From Chloroflexota bacterium (GTDB lineage: Bacteria > Cyanobacteriota > Vampirovibrionia > Obscuribacterales > Obscuribacteraceae): a stretch of DNA of 15,498 nucleotides. The stretch covers positions 1-15,498 of the forward strand of contig SBAT01000344.1 in the NCBI GenBank assembly GCA_005240105.1. Reading direction: 5' to 3'. This document shows positions 1 to 7,036 of this stretch, one piece after another; within the stretch, counting starts at the first letter, position 1; each line of letters starts with the position of its first letter. The notes beneath the pieces are model-generated. The model searched no databases. It saw only the letters and a list, made by a program, of their open reading frames with translations, and was not told the DNA's origin. The translations under genes were made by a program, and so were the position numbers.

Positions 1-2
1 AG

Positions 3-830
3 TCAAACCGTCTGACCAAAGTCTTTTCCTGGTACAACATTGCCGGATTTTTACCAGCAGCGTTTGGGTCACTAGCTGCCGGTCTTTGGCAGGGCTGGAC
101 AAAGCGCCAAGGAATACCGGATATTCAAAGCTATCAAGATCTTTTGCTTTTCTATGCAGGGATTGGTCTTCTGCTTAGTCTGTTGTACGTGATTCTCAAC
201 TGTTTGCATAAAGACGTACTGAACACGGCTCAACCTGCGGCGACCAGTTCGTACTTTGGTCTGCACAAATCAAAGAAGGTGGTATTTGAATTAGCCGGAC
301 TGCAAGCTATTGATGCGTTCGCCGGTGGACTAATAGTGCAAGGTTTGATGTCGTACTTGTTTCATTTGAAATATAACGTTGGCGCAGAAGATTTAGGACT
401 GCTCTTCTTTGGCACCAATCTGTTTGCCACCGCTTCGTTCTTGATGGCACCCTATGTATCTAAACGCATTGGATTGATCAAGACAATTGTCTTTACGCAT
501 TTGCCTTGCAGTTTGACTCTTTGTTTGATTCCGCTCATGCCTACTTTTACCTGGGCGGCAATATTGCTATTGGCACGCAGCTTATTTTCATCAATGGACA
601 TTCCAACCAGACAGGCTTTCACCATGCTCCTGGTCGAGCCGGATGAAAGAGCTGCTGCTGCGGGGTTTATCACCAGCACCCGCGCTCTATCACAAGCCGC
701 CGCACCGGCTCTGGCGGGAGGTGCCTTGAGGAGCCTGGGTGTGGGAGTTCCTTTTGTTGTGGCTGGGCTCTTAAAGAGTGTCTATGACATAACCCTCTAC
801 ATACGTTTTCGGCATTCTCGCTTAAGTTAG
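3..830 (+). CDS. MFS transporter, C-terminal part (left edge truncated)
   Basis: The reading frame is open from the first bases (SNRLTKVFSWYNIAGFLPAA...) to a TAG at 828-830, so about 275 residues of a longer protein are present and the start lies outside the window. Several hydrophobic helices alternate with short basic loops, as in the major facilitator superfamily. A segment at about 552-720 contains DIPTRQAF followed by a Pro/Ala/Gly-rich helix with RALSQAAAPALAGG, typical of the second half of MFS drug/sugar efflux proteins. It would sit in the inner membrane as a proton-coupled transporter. The substrate cannot be told. The gene ends 6 bp from the stop of the converging antitoxin gene, with no terminator hairpin between them. 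TTG at 144 is an internal codon, not a start. Family assignment is fairly sure; subfamily is not. Confidence 0.8.
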   Translation, partial: SNRLTKVFSWYNIAGFLPAAFGSLAAGLWQGWTKRQGIPDIQSYQDLLLFYAGIGLLLSLLYVILNCLHKDVLNTAQPAATSSYFGLHKSKKVVFELAGLQAIDAFAGGLIVQGLMSYLFHLKYNVGAEDLGLLFFGTNLFATASFLMAPYVSKRIGLIKTIVFTHLPCSLTLCLIPLMPTFTWAAILLLARSLFSSMDIPTRQAFTMLLVEPDERAAAAGFITSTRALSQAAAPALAGGALRSLGVGVPFVVAGLLKSVYDITLYIRFRHSRLS

Positions 831-836
831 TTGCTC

Positions 837-1172
837 TTATTTTCGCAAATCTGGTGAGTCAAGATCTTCAAATTGATTTATCCGTACTGGAACACGATCC
901 GGGAATGTCACTGTAATTTCAAGCCGTCCACCCATTGCCTCAACATAATTCCTAAGCGTGCTTACGTATACATCTGTTCGACGTTCCATTTTCGAAACTT
1001 CCGCCTGCTTTACATGCAATACTCTTGCGATTTCGCTTTGTGATTGCTGACGAGCTTTACGAAGTTCACGCAACGTCATCTCCTCGGAAGCAAGTTCAGC
1101 CGCCCGCTTTTCTATCTTCTTTCTCCGGCTGGCTGGCAGCTTACTCAAATAATCGTTTAGTGTCTTCTTCAT
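837..1172 (-). CDS. higA: HigA-type XRE-family antitoxin
   Basis: This 111-aa protein has a helix-turn-helix of the XRE/Cro type at about residues 33-80 (TLRELRKARQQSQSEIARVL, then KQAEVSKMERR), followed by a short beta-like tail. An N-terminal basic helix (residues 1-30) precedes it. It is the second gene of a toxin-first pair. Its ATG overlaps the toxin's TGA as ATGA at 1169-1172, so translation is coupled. By family knowledge it binds and neutralises the toxin and, with it, represses the shared promoter; the palindrome over the -10 at 1547-1560 is the obvious candidate site. Length and gene order fit HigBA systems with Gp49-like toxins. Only direct binding to this toxin and operator is inferred. 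Confidence 0.85.
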   Translation of the reverse strand: MKKTLNDYLSKLPASRRKKIEKRAAELASEEMTLRELRKARQQSQSEIARVLHVKQAEVSKMERRTDVYVSTLRNYVEAMGGRLEITVTFPDRVPVRINQFEDLDSPDLRK

Positions 1173-1528
1173 TTCTTACTATCCATTTCAATCACATCGA
1201 GATGATTCTTGTATCGAGCATCGGCAATTGGAATATTCTTCTCGTACCACCGATCATCCCCTCTTTTATTGCCACCAACTAAGAGTATTGCTTTTCGATT
1301 AGGATCAAATGCGAACAAAATGCGCCAAGGATCGCCTTTATACTGCACAATGATCTCCTTCAAGTTTTGGTATCGTGAACCATGAATGTTTCCAACATGC
1401 GGACGTCTTAGTGACGGGCCAAACTCTGCCAACAATTTCAACTTAGCGTAAAGCTCATCTTGCAGACTCTTATTCTGAGTCTCGAACCAATGAGAGAACT
1501 CCTCGTCGAACTCAACTACCCACTCCAT
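1169..1528 (-). CDS. higB: HigB/RelE-family toxin (Gp49-like)
   Basis: The 119-aa protein matches the phage Gp49-like branch of the RelE/ParE superfamily. The order of motifs is FGPSLRRPHV (36-45), NLKE (55-58), WRILFAFDP (68-76), LLVGGNK (83-88), then IPIAD (99-103) and a C-terminal helix. In the family these are ribosome-dependent mRNA interferases that cut translated mRNA. Basic residues R41, R42, R69 and K88 are the likely RNA-contacting or catalytic positions by analogy. The ATG at 1526-1528 follows a short leader with a weak GGTG Shine-Dalgarno. It is the first gene of the operon and its stop overlaps the antitoxin start. No frameshift or missing motif is seen, so the toxin looks intact. 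Confidence 0.87.
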   Translation of the reverse strand: MEWVVEFDEEFSHWFETQNKSLQDELYAKLKLLAEFGPSLRRPHVGNIHGSRYQNLKEIIVQYKGDPWRILFAFDPNRKAILLVGGNKRGDDRWYEKNIPIADARYKNHLDVIEMDSKK

Positions 1529-1546
1529 TTTTCACCATTCTATATA

Positions 1547-1578
1547 TGGAATATATTCCATTTAGGGAATATTGTCAA
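1547..1578 (-). promoter_or_regulatory. higBA promoter with -10 inside a palindromic operator
   Basis: Read on the minus strand, TTGACA (1578-1573) is a perfect -35 box. After exactly 17 bp comes TATATT (1555-1550), a 5/6 match to the -10 consensus. The -10 lies in the centre of a perfect 14-bp palindrome TGGAATATATTCCA (1547-1560). A partial copy, GGAATATT, lies at 1566-1573, between the two boxes and touching the -35. A transcript would start near 1543 and leave a leader of about 15 nt before higB. A dimeric HigA-type repressor on the palindrome would block RNA polymerase, which is how such operons are known to be autoregulated. Binding itself is inferred. Confidence 0.75.
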
Positions 1579-1584
1579 CAGTAC

Positions 1585-1642
1585 GGACCGCAAGGTGCAA
1601 AACCAACTTGCGGTCCTCTACTTAAAGACGGTCAAGAGGATC
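1585..1642 (+). other. Two mutually exclusive hairpins between higB and ffh
   Basis: The 256-bp space between higB and ffh holds a perfect 10-bp inverted repeat, GGACCGCAAG (1585-1594) and CTTGCGGTCC (1607-1616), with a 12-nt loop. A second stem, GGTCCTCT (1612-1619) with AGAGGATC (1635-1642), has 8 pairs including one G-U. It reuses the 3' arm of the first, so only one can form. Neither is followed by a T-run, so neither looks like an intrinsic terminator. The rest of the interval up to 1784 has no recognisable RNA gene and no clear promoter. A TTGAGA at 1732 and TATACG at 1751 are too close together (13 bp) to be convincing. Confidence 0.35.
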
Positions 1643-1784
1643 AAAAAGTTCAAACGAACAGGTTAAATCTGGACAGCAGCGAACAACTTATTACGAACAT
1701 CCTTAAGCTTTGGATCAGAAACGGCGACCTGTTGAGATCATTTGCTAGCCTATACGTACTTCCATTAGCTGGGCACAACACTCT

Positions 1785-3281
1785 ATGTTCGACACGCTTA
1801 CCGATCGCTTGCAAGGCTTTATCAAAACTGTCCGCGGCGAAGCAAAACTAACACCGGAAAATATCGAAGAAGCAATTCGTGAAGTGCGCAAGTCACTTCT
1901 TGAGGCAGACGTATCGCTAAAGGTAGTGAAGCTCTTCATCAGCCGCGTGCGTCAGAGAGCCCTGGGTATTGAAGTCATTGAATCAGTTTCGCCTGGTCAG
2001 CAATTCATCAAAGTAGTGCACGACGAATTGGTGACAATTTTTGGCGGCGAGAATGTGCCGATCAATTTGAAAGGCGAACCTGCAGTCGTTATGTTGTTGG
2101 GCTTGCAGGGCTCCGGCAAGACAACTGCTTGCGCTAAGCTCGCTCTCAAACTGAAGAAAGAAGGCAAAAAGCCTTTGATGGTCGCCTGCGATATCCAAAG
2201 ACCAGCAGCCATCATGCAATTAGAAACACTAGGCAAACAAATTGAAGTGCCTGTGTTTACTTTGCCTGGTGTGACAGACGTCACGGAAATTGCGACCAAA
2301 GCCATAGGAAAAGCCAAAGACGAAGGGCTGAGTCCGGTTCTTCTCGATACAGCCGGTCGCTTACAGATTGATACGGACCTGATGGCCGAGTTAGTGATCA
2401 TCGATAGGCTTCTAGAACCTGGTGAAAAACTCTTGGTCATTGACTCCATGACTGGACAAGAAGCAGTAACCGTTGCCGACACATTCAACACACAACTAGA
2501 TACAACAGGCGTCCTTTTAACCAAAGTGGACGGCGATGCTAGAGGTGGTGCGGCGCTTTCCGTACGTGAAGCAACCGGGCGCCCCATTAAGTTCATCAGC
2601 ACCGGCGAGAAATTAGCCGACCTGGAAGCTTTCTATCCGGAGCGCATGGCCAGCCGCATCCTGGGCATGGGTGATGTCCTGTCATTGGTAGAAAAAGCTC
2701 AAGGCGCAATAGACGAGAAAGAAGCGGAGAAAGTCGCCAAGCAAATGATGGCTGGCGAGTTCACCCTGGAAATGTTCGTCAATGCTCAGCGCATGATGAA
2801 GAAGATGGGTTCATTTGGCGACATCATGAAGATGATGGGCATAGGCGGCATGATGGGCATCTCGTCTGACCAGCAGTCACAGCTGGCTGACCACGGTGAA
2901 AAAATGCTAAGCCTTTATGAGACGGCTATTAACTCCATGACTCCGGAGGAGCGTCGGAAGCCTGAGATTATCAATATGAGCCGCCGCCGCAGAATTGCCA
3001 ATGGAGCCGGAATGGCGGAAAACAACCTGGGGCAAATGTTAAATGAATTTGACAAGATGCGCCAAATGTTTCAACAACTCAATAAAATGATGGGTGCAGG
3101 CGGAGCTTCAATGCTGTCTGGTCTAATTCCCGGTATGCCTGGCGCTCCCGGGGCTGCCAAAGGGCAAATGCCGCCCTTTCCAGCATCTCCAACAATGGGT
3201 ATGCCGAAGCTGCCACCGGCTGGTTTTCCCAGAAAGAGTGGATTTAGCGGTGGATATCGAAAGAAGGGGAAACGGTTCTAA
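1785..3281 (+). CDS. ffh: Signal recognition particle protein Ffh (SRP54)
   Basis: This is the GTPase of the signal recognition particle, which binds 4.5S RNA and signal peptides of nascent membrane proteins and docks with FtsY. The N domain (1-95) begins MFDTLTDRLQGFIKTVRGEA. The G domain shows the P-loop GLQGSGKT (106-113), DTAGR (188-192), TKVDGDARGG (246-255) and LEAFYPERMASRILGMGD. The Met-rich M domain spans about 320-435 and includes SRRRRIANGAG, the SRP-RNA binding helix. A Pro/Gly/Met-rich tail ends in a basic segment. At 498 aa it is slightly longer than the common 450-480, owing to the tail. The ATG is fixed by the conserved N terminus; no good Shine-Dalgarno precedes it. rpsP follows 60 bp later, a common arrangement. 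Confidence 0.97.
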   Translation: MFDTLTDRLQGFIKTVRGEAKLTPENIEEAIREVRKSLLEADVSLKVVKLFISRVRQRALGIEVIESVSPGQQFIKVVHDELVTIFGGENVPINLKGEPAVVMLLGLQGSGKTTACAKLALKLKKEGKKPLMVACDIQRPAAIMQLETLGKQIEVPVFTLPGVTDVTEIATKAIGKAKDEGLSPVLLDTAGRLQIDTDLMAELVIIDRLLEPGEKLLVIDSMTGQEAVTVADTFNTQLDTTGVLLTKVDGDARGGAALSVREATGRPIKFISTGEKLADLEAFYPERMASRILGMGDVLSLVEKAQGAIDEKEAEKVAKQMMAGEFTLEMFVNAQRMMKKMGSFGDIMKMMGIGGMMGISSDQQSQLADHGEKMLSLYETAINSMTPEERRKPEIINMSRRRRIANGAGMAENNLGQMLNEFDKMRQMFQQLNKMMGAGGASMLSGLIPGMPGAPGAAKGQMPPFPASPTMGMPKLPPAGFPRKSGFSGGYRKKGKRF

Positions 3282-3289
3282 TCAAAGCT

Positions 3290-3317
3290 TTGCTAGAATA
3301 TCGTTTCTGTATATACA
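3290..3317 (+). promoter_or_regulatory. Possible internal promoter for rpsP
   Basis: In the 60-bp gap after ffh, TTGCTA (3290-3295) and TATACA (3312-3317) are separated by 16 bp; each matches 4 of 6 consensus bases. It overlaps a 10-bp palindrome CAAAGCTTTG just after the ffh stop. If used, it would let bS16 be made separately from Ffh. The match is modest and could be chance. Confidence 0.3.
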
Positions 3318-3341
3318 AAAAGGTCCTAAGAGGAAAAATAA

Positions 3342-3572
3342 GTGGTTAAAATCAGGCTGACGCGCGTAGGCGCAAAAAAGGCTCCACACTATAGAATAGT
3401 GGTGACCGACCAGCGCAACAGACGCGATGGAATGCCCATCGAAGAAGTGGGCTACTACAACCCCAAATCCAAAGAACTCAAAATCAACAAAGAAGCAGTT
3501 TCAAAATGGATCAAGAACGGCGCTCAACCTACAGAGACGGTCGCCAGCCTTATCAAAAAGGCCGCAGGCTAG
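3342..3572 (+). CDS. rpsP: 30S ribosomal protein bS16
   Basis: The 76-aa protein starts VKIRLTRVGAKKAPHYRIVV and continues with the typical RNRRDG, EEVGYYNPK and KWIKNGAQPTETV segments of bS16, a primary-binding 30S protein needed for subunit assembly. The start is GTG at 3342, fixed by the conserved N terminus and by AAGAGG (3328-3333) 8 nt upstream. It lies directly after ffh and is probably co-transcribed, perhaps also from the weak promoter in the gap. The last 67 bp overlap, in another frame, the only ordinary start and N-terminal coding region of the next gene. Confidence 0.97.
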   Translation: MVKIRLTRVGAKKAPHYRIVVTDQRNRRDGMPIEEVGYYNPKSKELKINKEAVSKWIKNGAQPTETVASLIKKAAG

Positions 3573-3883
3573 GCGGCGGTTATCGGCGCGAAAGAGAATA
3601 TGTCCCGGTTAGCGACTCGACCGCTGCCGAGGACTTGGCTCAGTACGTCCTCTCCGTGCTGGCTCGCGATTCTTCCGATATTCAGTTCATCAGAGAGCCA
3701 ATTGACGAAAGACGCCTGCGCTTAAGCGTGACCTGTGATCCAGAACACACAGGCCGCCTTATAGGCAAAGGCGGCAAGACCATTTCTGCGCTGCGCTTGC
3801 TGGTTAAATCAGCCGCCAGCCGCCGTGGCAAGAAGGTCGACATCGACATCAATTCACAGGGCGAAGAGCACTCTGAATACTAG
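3506..3883 (+). CDS. khpA: KhpA-like KH-domain RNA-binding protein
   Basis: Residues about 40-118 form a single KH domain of the KhpA (YlqC) type: TAAEDLAQYVLSVLARD, then RLIGKGGKTISALRLLVK with the GKGG RNA-binding loop (87-90), then KKVDIDI. KhpA binds RNA, usually with KhpB/EloR, and is commonly encoded right after rpsP. The usual family start would fall near residue 38, but no ATG or GTG lies in frame there; the first ATG is 3506, inside rpsP. This gives an Arg/Gly/Tyr/Gln-rich leader of about 38 residues not typical of KhpA. A poor AGAAG stands 10 nt upstream; translation may be coupled to rpsP. A start at a rare codon after the rpsP stop (3572) is the alternative. The gene converges on and overlaps by 4 bp the next leftward gene. 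The KH call is firm, the start is not. Confidence 0.85.
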   Translation: MDQERRSTYRDGRQPYQKGRRLGGGYRREREYVPVSDSTAAEDLAQYVLSVLARDSSDIQFIREPIDERRLRLSVTCDPEHTGRLIGKGGKTISALRLLVKSAASRRGKKVDIDINSQGEEHSEY

Positions 3884-4659
3884 ACTATAGACTTGTGCGC
3901 TGCCTCTCTCAGGTAGCGTATTTTGTTGCGTACATAGTTGCTGTAAGAAAGCTGCAGCTTCAAACCAAGCTGTCCATCAAGAAATCCAAGACGGGCAATA
4001 TAACGATAGAAAAACGTCCACCAGGGATGAACCAGTTCGTTAACAGAGCTTTTCTGCCACCAACTGGCCCCATTTGCTAAACGCTGCTTCGCCGACAGTC
4101 GCGCAAAGTTTTCCATAGACTGAGAAAACTCGTAAGCATTTTCGTAAGCCATATTTTTAAGAGCGTGGGTCAGGTTACTTACAGGACCATCAACAACTAC
4201 AGACTCATGCACCAATCTGTCGTTAAACCTGCCTTTGCCACGACGGAACAGACGCAAATGTCTATCTGGATAGAATCCACCATGAACAATCGGCACACCG
4301 CCCACATGCAAAATGCGCGGGATTTTGAAACCGTCAAACTCCTTGATGCGTGGGCTCGCCAAAACATCGGCAATCTCCGCTACCAATTCCGGGGTCATAA
4401 CTTCATCACCATCTAGACTCAAGATCCAATCGCCTGTGGCTTTGGATATAGCAAAGTTCTTTTGCTTGCCATACCCAAGCCAGTCTTGATGTATGACTTT
4501 TGCCTTGTAACTTTCCGCTATGGCAACAGTTCTGTCGGTTGATCCGGAGTCAACGAGAATAATTTCGTCGGCCAATGGCGCGGCGGCAGCCAACACTTTT
4601 TCCATGTGCCTCTCCTCGTTGAGGGCAATAATTACAATTGAAAGAGTCGGCTTATCCAT
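3880..4659 (-). CDS. Family 2 glycosyltransferase, WaaE/KdtX-like
   Basis: The 259-aa protein has a GT-A fold of family GT2. It shows the N-terminal strand SIVIIALNEE (7-16), the VDSGSTD loop (36-42) that binds the nucleotide sugar, GYGKQKNFAI (62-71) and SLDGDE (81-86) carrying the metal-binding DxD-type acidic motif. HVGG...FYPDRHLRLFRR (118-140) and RLVHESV (148-154) are the acceptor-side signatures of WaaE-like enzymes, which add sugars to lipopolysaccharide core. The C-terminal part (FFYRYIARLGFLDGQLGL) is an amphipathic or membrane-associated segment usual in this group. The ATG at 4659 lies 3 nt after the stop of the upstream protease gene, so the two are likely co-translated. Which sugar and acceptor are used cannot be told. 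Confidence 0.88.
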   Translation of the reverse strand: MDKPTLSIVIIALNEERHMEKVLAAAAPLADEIILVDSGSTDRTVAIAESYKAKVIHQDWLGYGKQKNFAISKATGDWILSLDGDEVMTPELVAEIADVLASPRIKEFDGFKIPRILHVGGVPIVHGGFYPDRHLRLFRRGKGRFNDRLVHESVVVDGPVSNLTHALKNMAYENAYEFSQSMENFARLSAKQRLANGASWWQKSSVNELVHPWWTFFYRYIARLGFLDGQLGLKLQLSYSNYVRNKIRYLREAAHKSIV

Positions 4660-4662
4660 GCG

Positions 4663-5823
4663 CTAGCGCCTAAGGAACCTAATTACCTTGTTCTGATTAT
4701 CTATGGTGTACTGCCAGCCGCCATAAAAGGTTTGGCCAAGAAGCGGCTTAGGCATTTTACCTGCTTCAATAATGCTAACCGGTATATCAGTCTTTTCAAT
4801 CGGTCCCATACGCATGCGTTGCACAGGAAACGTTACCGATGCCGTAGTACCGCCAATGCCCATGCTGGTGCCTTGCTCAGCATCATCAGGTGCAACTAAA
4901 CCGACAGATCTTGCTTGTTCCTTTGTGAAAGTTATTCCATCTGCTCCAGTATCGAAGTACATATCGCACTTCTTGCCGTTCACATCAACTGTAACGACGA
5001 GCTCCTTGCCATCATGCGTGAATGGAACTGAATTGCTGTCGGAACCTGATGAATGTCTTATAGCACCCTTCTTGGCCAAGACTATGGTATTGATACTGTC
5101 ATCAATCGTGTATTCGAAGCCACTGAAGAATGACTGTCCTAACAGCGGGTCTGTCGGCAACTCTGCTTGAACGGTAATGGGGAAATTAGAACGTTTGATT
5201 TGACCAATTTTCAATTCAACATTCATCTGCCAAGTTTTTACAGGCTCTGAGGAGCCAACACCGGATGCTTGTCCTGTGGGCGGCCCGGATGGCGGGGTAA
5301 CCCCAATTTGTTTCAGGTGATTTACACCAAAGACACAAGCTTCCGCCCCTGTATCAAAAATAACCGGTATGCGCCTATTGTTAACTTCAGCATCCACAAG
5401 CAAAGACTTGCCCTGTTTCGTGAAGTAAATTTTTGACTGTTCCGGATCTGCTCCAAAAGACGATTGGAATTCATGAGAGCCGGAACTCCTCGATGCGCGA
5501 CTGGGACGCTCGGGAGGGGTGAGAGCCTGTCTTGCGTATTGAGCAGCAGGGCTGGAAGGAAACTTCTGCAGAATCTGTTGATAGTAAGTACTTGCCTTGA
5601 TTCTATCGCCCAAACACTGATATGTAAGAGCCCTGTAGTAGCAAGCATTACTGTCGGTCGGGTTGGATTTTACCGCCTGCTCAAACTTCACAGCGGCAGC
5701 TTTATAGTTCCTCTGCCCAAACAGCTTAACACCATCATCAAACGCCGCGCCCCAAGCAGCAAGATTACACACGCAGAAGTAGGACATGAATAAAAAAGCG
5801 AACTTTTTGTATCTCATTTCCAT
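4663..5823 (-). CDS. Secreted TPR protein with two retropepsin-like aspartic protease domains
   Basis: Counting from the upstream ATG at 5829, the 388-aa protein has a basic, hydrophobic signal peptide (to about A29), then two TPR units (about 30-97), a Ser/Pro-rich linker, and two homologous clan AA aspartic protease domains (about 135-252 and 268-386). Each has the catalytic triad with its hydrophobic flank, IFDTGAEACVF (D159) and YFDTGADGITF (D293), and a closing motif PLLGQ-F followed by G-(F/W)-(E/Q)-YTID. The distance from Asp to LLG is 70 residues in both. Retroviral-type proteases act as homodimers, each giving one Asp; here both halves are in one chain. I chose ATG 5823 because AGAAGG (5837-5832) is 8 nt from it and only 2 nt from the ATG at 5829. 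The substrate is unknown; it probably acts in the periplasm. Confidence 0.85.
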   Translation of the reverse strand: MEMRYKKFAFLFMSYFCVCNLAAWGAAFDDGVKLFGQRNYKAAAVKFEQAVKSNPTDSNACYYRALTYQCLGDRIKASTYYQQILQKFPSSPAAQYARQALTPPERPSRASRSSGSHEFQSSFGADPEQSKIYFTKQGKSLLVDAEVNNRRIPVIFDTGAEACVFGVNHLKQIGVTPPSGPPTGQASGVGSSEPVKTWQMNVELKIGQIKRSNFPITVQAELPTDPLLGQSFFSGFEYTIDDSINTIVLAKKGAIRHSSGSDSNSVPFTHDGKELVVTVDVNGKKCDMYFDTGADGITFTKEQARSVGLVAPDDAEQGTSMGIGGTTASVTFPVQRMRMGPIEKTDIPVSIIEAGKMPKPLLGQTFYGGWQYTIDNQNKVIRFLRR

Positions 5824-5860
5824 TGCCATAACCTTCTATCACCCTATTGTAATCAACTGC

Positions 5861-7000
5861 TTATATACCCAGTTCATCCACCAAAACTAACTTCTGTGCT
5901 TCGGAGGTTCCAAGACATATTTCTGTCATTTTGGCGTCGCGATAAAACCGCTCCAGTGACGAATCGGAGCTGATGCCAAAAGTCCCTAACACTTGCATGG
6001 CTTCTCCACTGTGAACTTTTGCTACTTTCGACGCAAACAACTTAGCCATTGCCGAAAAGCGCCGGAAATCCTCAGGACGCTCGTCGTGCGCCCAAGCAGC
6101 TCTGTATGTTTGCAAACGCGCGCCTTCCAATTCCGCTGACATATCAGCCAGCTTCCACTGAATGCCTTGAAACTGTCCAATGTTGACGCCAAACTGCTTG
6201 CGGTTGCGGGCATGATTTACTGCTTCATCCAAAGCAGCTTCGGTAAGCCCGATACAAGAAGCTGACAGGACTGCCTTTGCTACATCCATCACATAGTGCG
6301 ACATTGCCAGAGCCTGACTATCAGAACTGAACAGGCAATCTTCATTGATTGTCAATCCGTCAAATGTGACATCATTTACAAAGCAAGAACGAAGCCCCAG
6401 CCGCCTCTTATTCGGACTGAATGCAATTGCACCACCGGCAATGGCATCAGGATTTAAGTTGACCAGTAAAAGGGAAAGCTTATCTCCGGACTTAGATAGA
6501 ACAACCATCAACCCGGCAATTTCGGCATTAACAGCCCAGACTTTCTTGCCGTTTAAAACAACTTTGCCGGATTCAACCTTTGCAGTTGTCTCCACGGCTT
6601 GCCAGTCTGTGCCTGCGTTCTCTTCAGCAAAGGCAATTGTGGCAATGATTTCGCCAGTGGCTAGAAGCGGCAAGAATCTTGCCTTCTGCGTATCTGTCCC
6701 ATATTTTTTAATTAGTTCTATGGCTGCGGTATGACAGGCGAAAGTCATGCCCAATCCAGGCTCAAACCGACACGCTGACTCGACAAAGAGAATAAGATCA
6801 AGTAGCGAGCCACCCTGACCGCCAAAGTCTTTGGGCACAGTGATACCACAATAACCGGACTGCCCGATTGTTTTGAGGAAGTCTTTCAGAGACACTTCGT
6901 GCTCTTCAAGAGCCTGAGCCTCACGCCCAATGGTTTGTTCTGCAAAAGACCGATACTTTTCTTTGAGCGATTCCTGAGACGCACTTAAGAACGTGTTCAC
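5861..7000 (-). CDS. Acyl-CoA dehydrogenase-like flavoprotein, catalytic Glu not conserved
   Basis: The 379-aa length and order of parts fit the family. There is an N-terminal helical domain with GYCGITVPKDFGGQGGS (49-65), the middle beta domain with FAEENAGTDW (124-133), ARNRKQFG..IGQFQGIQWKLADM (264-287), and the C-terminal FYRDAKMTEICLGTSEAQKL (352-371). FAD-binding parts look intact. In most short- and medium-chain enzymes the last motif reads YEGTSE and its first Glu removes the alpha proton. Here that position is Leu363. The other known site, used by isovaleryl- and long-chain enzymes (ER on helix G), appears as Ala241-Lys242. The GTG start at 7000 is set by AGGAGG (7011-7006), 5 nt upstream. 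It lies between mscS (36 bp) and the protease gene. It may not act as a standard dehydrogenase. Confidence 0.9.
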   Translation of the reverse strand: MNTFLSASQESLKEKYRSFAEQTIGREAQALEEHEVSLKDFLKTIGQSGYCGITVPKDFGGQGGSLLDLILFVESACRFEPGLGMTFACHTAAIELIKKYGTDTQKARFLPLLATGEIIATIAFAEENAGTDWQAVETTAKVESGKVVLNGKKVWAVNAEIAGLMVVLSKSGDKLSLLLVNLNPDAIAGGAIAFSPNKRRLGLRSCFVNDVTFDGLTINEDCLFSSDSQALAMSHYVMDVAKAVLSASCIGLTEAALDEAVNHARNRKQFGVNIGQFQGIQWKLADMSAELEGARLQTYRAAWAHDERPEDFRRFSAMAKLFASKVAKVHSGEAMQVLGTFGISSDSSLERFYRDAKMTEICLGTSEAQKLVLVDELGI

Positions 7001-7036
7001 ATTAGCCTCCTGGCAGTCGGGTTCGAATTTAGTTTA

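Noticed and set aside
1561..1784. 4.5S/SRP RNA gene next to ffh
   Set aside because: Only simple hairpins occur; the conserved GGAAG/AGCAG apical loop of SRP RNA is absent.
1546..1851. 101-aa frame on the plus strand before ffh
   Set aside because: It crosses the higBA promoter, both hairpins and the conserved ffh start, has no ribosome site and no recognisable sequence.
1997..2602. 201-aa open frame on the minus strand
   Set aside because: It lies entirely opposite ffh, has low-complexity Ser/Val composition, and no domain; it is a shadow of ffh codon use.
3884..3900. Bidirectional terminator between khpA and the glycosyltransferase
   Set aside because: The genes overlap and CTAGACTATAG forms no stable stem with a T-run.
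4772..5170. 132-aa plus-strand frame
   Set aside because: It is opposite the protease gene, where both DTGA motifs fix the true frame.
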